A stretch of DNA of 9,127 nucleotides, taken from Prolixibacteraceae bacterium UBA6162 (GTDB taxonomy: Bacteria; Bacteroidota; Bacteroidia; Bacteroidales; Prolixibacteraceae). A model generated the notes under the pieces. It did not search any database and was not told the DNA's origin. It saw only the letters and a list, made by a program, of their open reading frames with translations. The DNA lies in assembly GCA_002428215.1 (NCBI GenBank), contig DIUI01000045.1, positions 1-9,127 on the forward strand, in the 5' to 3' direction. Positions 6,232 through 9,127 of this stretch are shown here, piece after piece; the stretch's first letter is position 1; the number at the start of each line of letters is the position of its first letter. The translations under genes were made by a program, and so were the position numbers.

Positions 6232-7731
6232 TTAACCGTGATTTCCGGCAAATTTAACGACTGGCTTAAGATCAAACCATTTTTCGAGCAGGGTATTATA
6301 GTGCTCAGCTGGATAATCCTTATGCCAGTATAGGTTGCGGTGATTGTCGTATCGGTATTGTTGTTCGAGCTCTGACAGATTCTCAAGTATGTAATGTAAT
6401 CCCTCAATTAGCAGGTCTACTTCGGCATTGGTGGTTGTAGGGTGAAGCGACCACCGCACCCATCCTGGTTTTTCTGAAAGATCGCCATGGCTTATCTTAC
6501 TGGTTATCTCACGCGATTTCTCGTGTGATACTTCAAGCAAAAAGTGGCCATAGGTTCCGGCACAGGCACATCCTCCGCGCAGTTGTATGCCGTAAAGGTC
6601 ATTAAGCAGCCTCACCAACAGATTATAGTGGACTCCTTCTATGTAAAAGGAGATAACTCCCAGTCGATTTCGAATAGAATCGGCCAAAATATGGAGTCCG
6701 GGAACTGAGTCGAGTCCGTTGAAGGCACGTATGAGTAGTTCCTCTTCTCTTTCCCGGATTTTACTGCACCCCATCTCCTCCTTAAGTGCAATGGCGAGGG
6801 CCGCCCGAATTGATTGAAGAAAGCCTGGTGTCCCGCCATCTTCGCGTTCTTCGATGTTATCTACATACTTGTATTCGCCCCATGGGTTGGTCCAGTCGAC
6901 TGTACCACCGCCCGGCTGATCGGGCACATCGTTATGGTACATCGAAGCATCGAATATAAGTACGCCCGGAGTTCCGGGGCCCCCAAGGAATTTATGGGGT
7001 GAAAAGAGGACTGCATCAAGCTTTTGCTTTGGATTGGCAGGGTGCATGTCGATTGGATCGTATGGAGCCGAAGCTGCAAAGTCAATAAAACAAACCCCAC
7101 CAAACTCATGCATGATCTCGGCCAGATCGTAATAGGGGGTTCGTACTCCGGTTACATTGGAGCATGAGGTAAAGGAGCCGATCTTAAACTGGCGGTCTCG
7201 GTATTTTATTAGCGCAGCGCGTAAATTTTCAGGCACTACCTCCAGATTGGGACCCGGTTCCACCATCACAACATCGGCGTTGGTTTCGTACCAGGATGTA
7301 TGGTTCGAATGGTGTTCCATATGGGTGATAAATACTACGGGCTTTTCGCGGTTGTCAGGGCAATCAGGGGATGCTTGTCCCTGCTTCTTTAAGCCCAGCA
7401 TTCGCTGAAACTTGTTGATAACCGTTGTCATTCCGGAGCCTGCGGTAATGATCACATCGTTCGGACCGGCATTGCAGTGCTCCTTAATCAGTTTGTGCGA
7501 AAGATGATAGGCATGGGTCATTAGTAGACCGGTGTCGCTTGTTTCGGAATGTGTATTCCCTATAAAAGGTGCGATCTCGTGCAACATTTTCTGCTCAATT
7601 GGCATATAGAGGCGACCACTGGCAATCCAGTCGGCATACACAATCTTTTTCTTGCCGAAAGGAGTATCAATCGATTGGTCATATCCAACGGTCTTGCTCC
7701 TGAATTGGTCAAAATATTGCTCTAAGGTCAT
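6232..7731 (-). CDS. class V aminotransferase-fold PLP-dependent enzyme (cysteine desulfurase-like)
   Basis: PLP enzyme related to SufS/Csd cysteine desulfurases, 499 residues from the chosen start, against about 400 for SufS. Visible sites are: THMEHHSN at 136-143, with His140 expected to stack on PLP; Asp217 in FIDFAASAPY, pairing with the pyridine nitrogen; and Lys247 in SPHKFLGG, the Schiff-base lysine. RGGCACAG at 385-392 follows; Cys390 lines up with the catalytic cysteine of SufS (RTGHHC), and Cys388 is an extra cysteine two residues before it. The last 50-60 residues (from about 445, with the aromatic-rich YRYDNHRNLYWHKDYP) extend past the usual fold. The frame is open to an ATG at 7845, but family members as I recall them begin close to MTLEQYFDQF, so the ATG at 7731 is chosen; the 38-residue longer form cannot be excluded. 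No suf/isc genes are near. It leads a likely operon with the patatin gene. Family is firm; substrate and reaction are unknown. Confidence 0.88.
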   Translation of the reverse strand: MTLEQYFDQFRSKTVGYDQSIDTPFGKKKIVYADWIASGRLYMPIEQKMLHEIAPFIGNTHSETSDTGLLMTHAYHLSHKLIKEHCNAGPNDVIITAGSGMTTVINKFQRMLGLKKQGQASPDCPDNREKPVVFITHMEHHSNHTSWYETNADVVMVEPGPNLEVVPENLRAALIKYRDRQFKIGSFTSCSNVTGVRTPYYDLAEIMHEFGGVCFIDFAASAPYDPIDMHPANPKQKLDAVLFSPHKFLGGPGTPGVLIFDASMYHNDVPDQPGGGTVDWTNPWGEYKYVDNIEEREDGGTPGFLQSIRAALAIALKEEMGCSKIREREEELLIRAFNGLDSVPGLHILADSIRNRLGVISFYIEGVHYNLLVRLLNDLYGIQLRGGCACAGTYGHFLLEVSHEKSREITSKISHGDLSEKPGWVRWSLHPTTTNAEVDLLIEGLHYILENLSELEQQYRYDNHRNLYWHKDYPAEHYNTLLEKWFDLKPVVKFAGNHG

Positions 7732-8007
7732 AGTTTTTAATTGCGATGCCCCATCCGCGTGCATAAATTGAATGCCCCGCAAACTACCAGCCGAAATTAC
7801 ATATTTATACTTTAAGTAGTTCGTCTGTTGCTCTGTCGTTGGCATTTAGTTTGTGTTTTGGTCAATTTTGCATTGCAGCTTCGCTTCTTACATTGGTTTT
7901 TGGCCTTTCGTGAGCCTAAATTGGTGACAAATCGTCAGGATGCATTAGGTGGCACAGGGTTTGACCTGCAGCAGGAGTTCAAAATGTAACTTTAAAATCT
8001 AAATGAT
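7732..8007. other. divergent intergenic region between the PLP enzyme and htpG
   Basis: This stretch carries the control sequences of two divergent genes, plus a possible 38-codon N-terminal extension of the PLP enzyme (7732-7845). No complete TAnnTTTG box is found for either direction. A short inverted repeat, CCTGC-A-GCAGG, lies at 7965-7975 just upstream of htpG. No tRNA, small RNA or further gene is recognised. Confidence 0.5.
7987..7994 (+). promoter_or_regulatory. weak candidate -7 box for htpG
   Basis: TAACTTTA differs from TAnnTTTG at the last base. A TTTG lies at 7960-7963, 23 bases upstream, slightly beyond the usual spacing. The box ends only 13 bases before the htpG ATG, so the leader would be very short. 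An alternative, TAAATTGG at 7917-7924, would leave a leader of about 75-80 bases. Neither is convincing. Confidence 0.2.
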
Positions 8008-9127
8008 ATGGCAAAAGGAAAAATTGGTGTTACCAGCGAAAATCTGTTCCCAATCATCAAAAAATTCCTCTATTCCGACCACGACATATTCCTGAGGGAG
8101 ATTGTATCCAATGCAGTTGATGCTACCCAGAAACTGAAAGTACTGGCTGCAAAGGGCGAATACAAAGGAGATATGTCGTCTGCCTCGGTGCGGGTAACGT
8201 TAGATCCGGAAGCTAAGACCCTGACTGTTAGTGATAGTGGAATTGGTATGACGGCCGACGAGGTGAAAAGGTATATTAATCAGATTGCTTTTTCAGGAGC
8301 AAATGAGTTTCTCGAAAAGTACAAGGATGACGTAAATGCCATTATTGGCCATTTTGGATTGGGATTTTATTCCTCTTTCATGGTTTCCGACAAGGTGGAA
8401 ATCTTAACCCGATCGTGGCAGGAGGATGCCCAGGCGGTGCGTTGGAGTTGCAAGGGAAACCCTGAATATACGCTGACAGATGCAGAAAAGGATACCGTTG
8501 GTACCGACATTATTATGCATATTAACAGTGAATCGGAGGAGTTTCTCGAAGATTCGAAAATCACCGAGCTGCTTGAGAAATATTGTAAATTCCTTCCGGT
8601 ACCTATAGTATTTGGAAAAAAGAAGACCTGGAAGGATGGCAAGGAGGTTGAAACCGACGAGGATAATCAAATTAATGAAACTCAGCCCGCTTGGACGCAA
8701 AAACCAGCCGACCTAAAAGACGACGACTACCTCTCATTTTACCGGAAGTTATATCCAATGGCCGACGATCCGTTGTTCAATATTCACCTGAACGTCGACT
8801 ATCCCTTCAATCTAACCGGGATTCTCTATTTTCCCAAAATCAAGAACAATCTCGAAGTACAGAAAAATAAAATTCAGCTATACAGCAATCAGGTTTTTGT
8901 TACCGACTCGGTCGAAGGCATTGTCCCTGAGTTTCTCACTTTGCTGCATGGAGTGCTCGACTCACCCGACATCCCGCTCAATGTTTCAAGATCATACCTG
9001 CAGGCCGATTCCAATGTTAAAAAAATTAGCAGCCACATAAGCAAGAAGGTATCTGATCGGTTAGGCCAGCTTTTCAAGGATAGTCGTTCAGATTTTGAGA
9101 AGAAATGGGACGACCTCAAAATATTTA
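8008..9127 (+). CDS. htpG: molecular chaperone HtpG (Hsp90), 3' end cut by window
   Basis: Bacterial Hsp90, a cytosolic ATP-dependent dimeric chaperone. The frame runs from an ATG at 8008 to the window edge without a stop (373 complete codons); Bacteroidota HtpG is about 680 residues, so roughly 55% is present. The GHKL ATPase domain shows the N-box EIVSNAVDATQK with Glu31, Asn35 and Asp38, DSGIGM at 76-81, and GHFGLGFYSS at 114-123 over the ATP lid region. The middle domain follows from about 220, and Arg328 in NVSRSYLQ lines up with the ATP-contacting arginine of E. coli HtpG (Arg336). The client-binding and dimerisation parts are beyond the edge. The opening MAKGKIGVTSENLFPIIKKF is the Bacteroidota style of start. 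An ATG at 8003 is out of frame. It is divergent from the PLP enzyme. No CIRCE repeat is seen upstream. Confidence 0.97.
   Translation, partial: MAKGKIGVTSENLFPIIKKFLYSDHDIFLREIVSNAVDATQKLKVLAAKGEYKGDMSSASVRVTLDPEAKTLTVSDSGIGMTADEVKRYINQIAFSGANEFLEKYKDDVNAIIGHFGLGFYSSFMVSDKVEILTRSWQEDAQAVRWSCKGNPEYTLTDAEKDTVGTDIIMHINSESEEFLEDSKITELLEKYCKFLPVPIVFGKKKTWKDGKEVETDEDNQINETQPAWTQKPADLKDDDYLSFYRKLYPMADDPLFNIHLNVDYPFNLTGILYFPKIKNNLEVQKNKIQLYSNQVFVTDSVEGIVPEFLTLLHGVLDSPDIPLNVSRSYLQADSNVKKISSHISKKVSDRLGQLFKDSRSDFEKKWDDLKIF

Overview
The window looks like an ordinary chromosomal stretch from a member of the Bacteroidota. The HtpG N-terminus and the NfeD, LysO and class V aminotransferase-fold proteins resemble Bacteroidota forms as I remember them. 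Start codons are preceded by A/T-rich sequence instead of Shine-Dalgarno motifs. Two good matches to the Bacteroidota -7 box (TAnnTTTG) sit just upstream of genes. No RNA gene, CRISPR array, insertion sequence or long repeat is visible.

Left block (1-2847, minus strand): purB (adenylosuccinate lyase) is followed 46 bases later by an MsbA-type ABC exporter that runs off the left edge. The two may be co-transcribed from a promoter overlapping the 5' end of the long purB reading frame. Middle (3044-4429, plus strand): a full-length NfeD membrane protease-like protein with a visible Ser-Lys dyad, divergent from purB and with no SPFH/flotillin partner in view.

Right-centre block (4444-7731, minus strand): in transcription order, a long class V PLP-dependent enzyme (cysteine desulfurase-like), a patatin-like lipase 16 bases downstream, then 78 bases later two small membrane genes overlapping by 4 bases (GTGA). 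Together these two make up a LysO-type lysine exporter that is one polypeptide in E. coli. The two halves share a repeated membrane motif, so the split also exposes an internal duplication of the family. Right edge (8008-9127, plus strand): the first 55% or so of htpG (Hsp90), divergent from the PLP enzyme.

The working logic of the window is mostly housekeeping: purine synthesis, envelope lipid export, membrane quality control and a chaperone. The least understood part is the PLP enzyme/patatin/LysO cluster, where a link between amino-acid (possibly sulfur amino-acid) chemistry and amino-acid export can be proposed but not shown. I do not see a clearly new defence or mobile system here.
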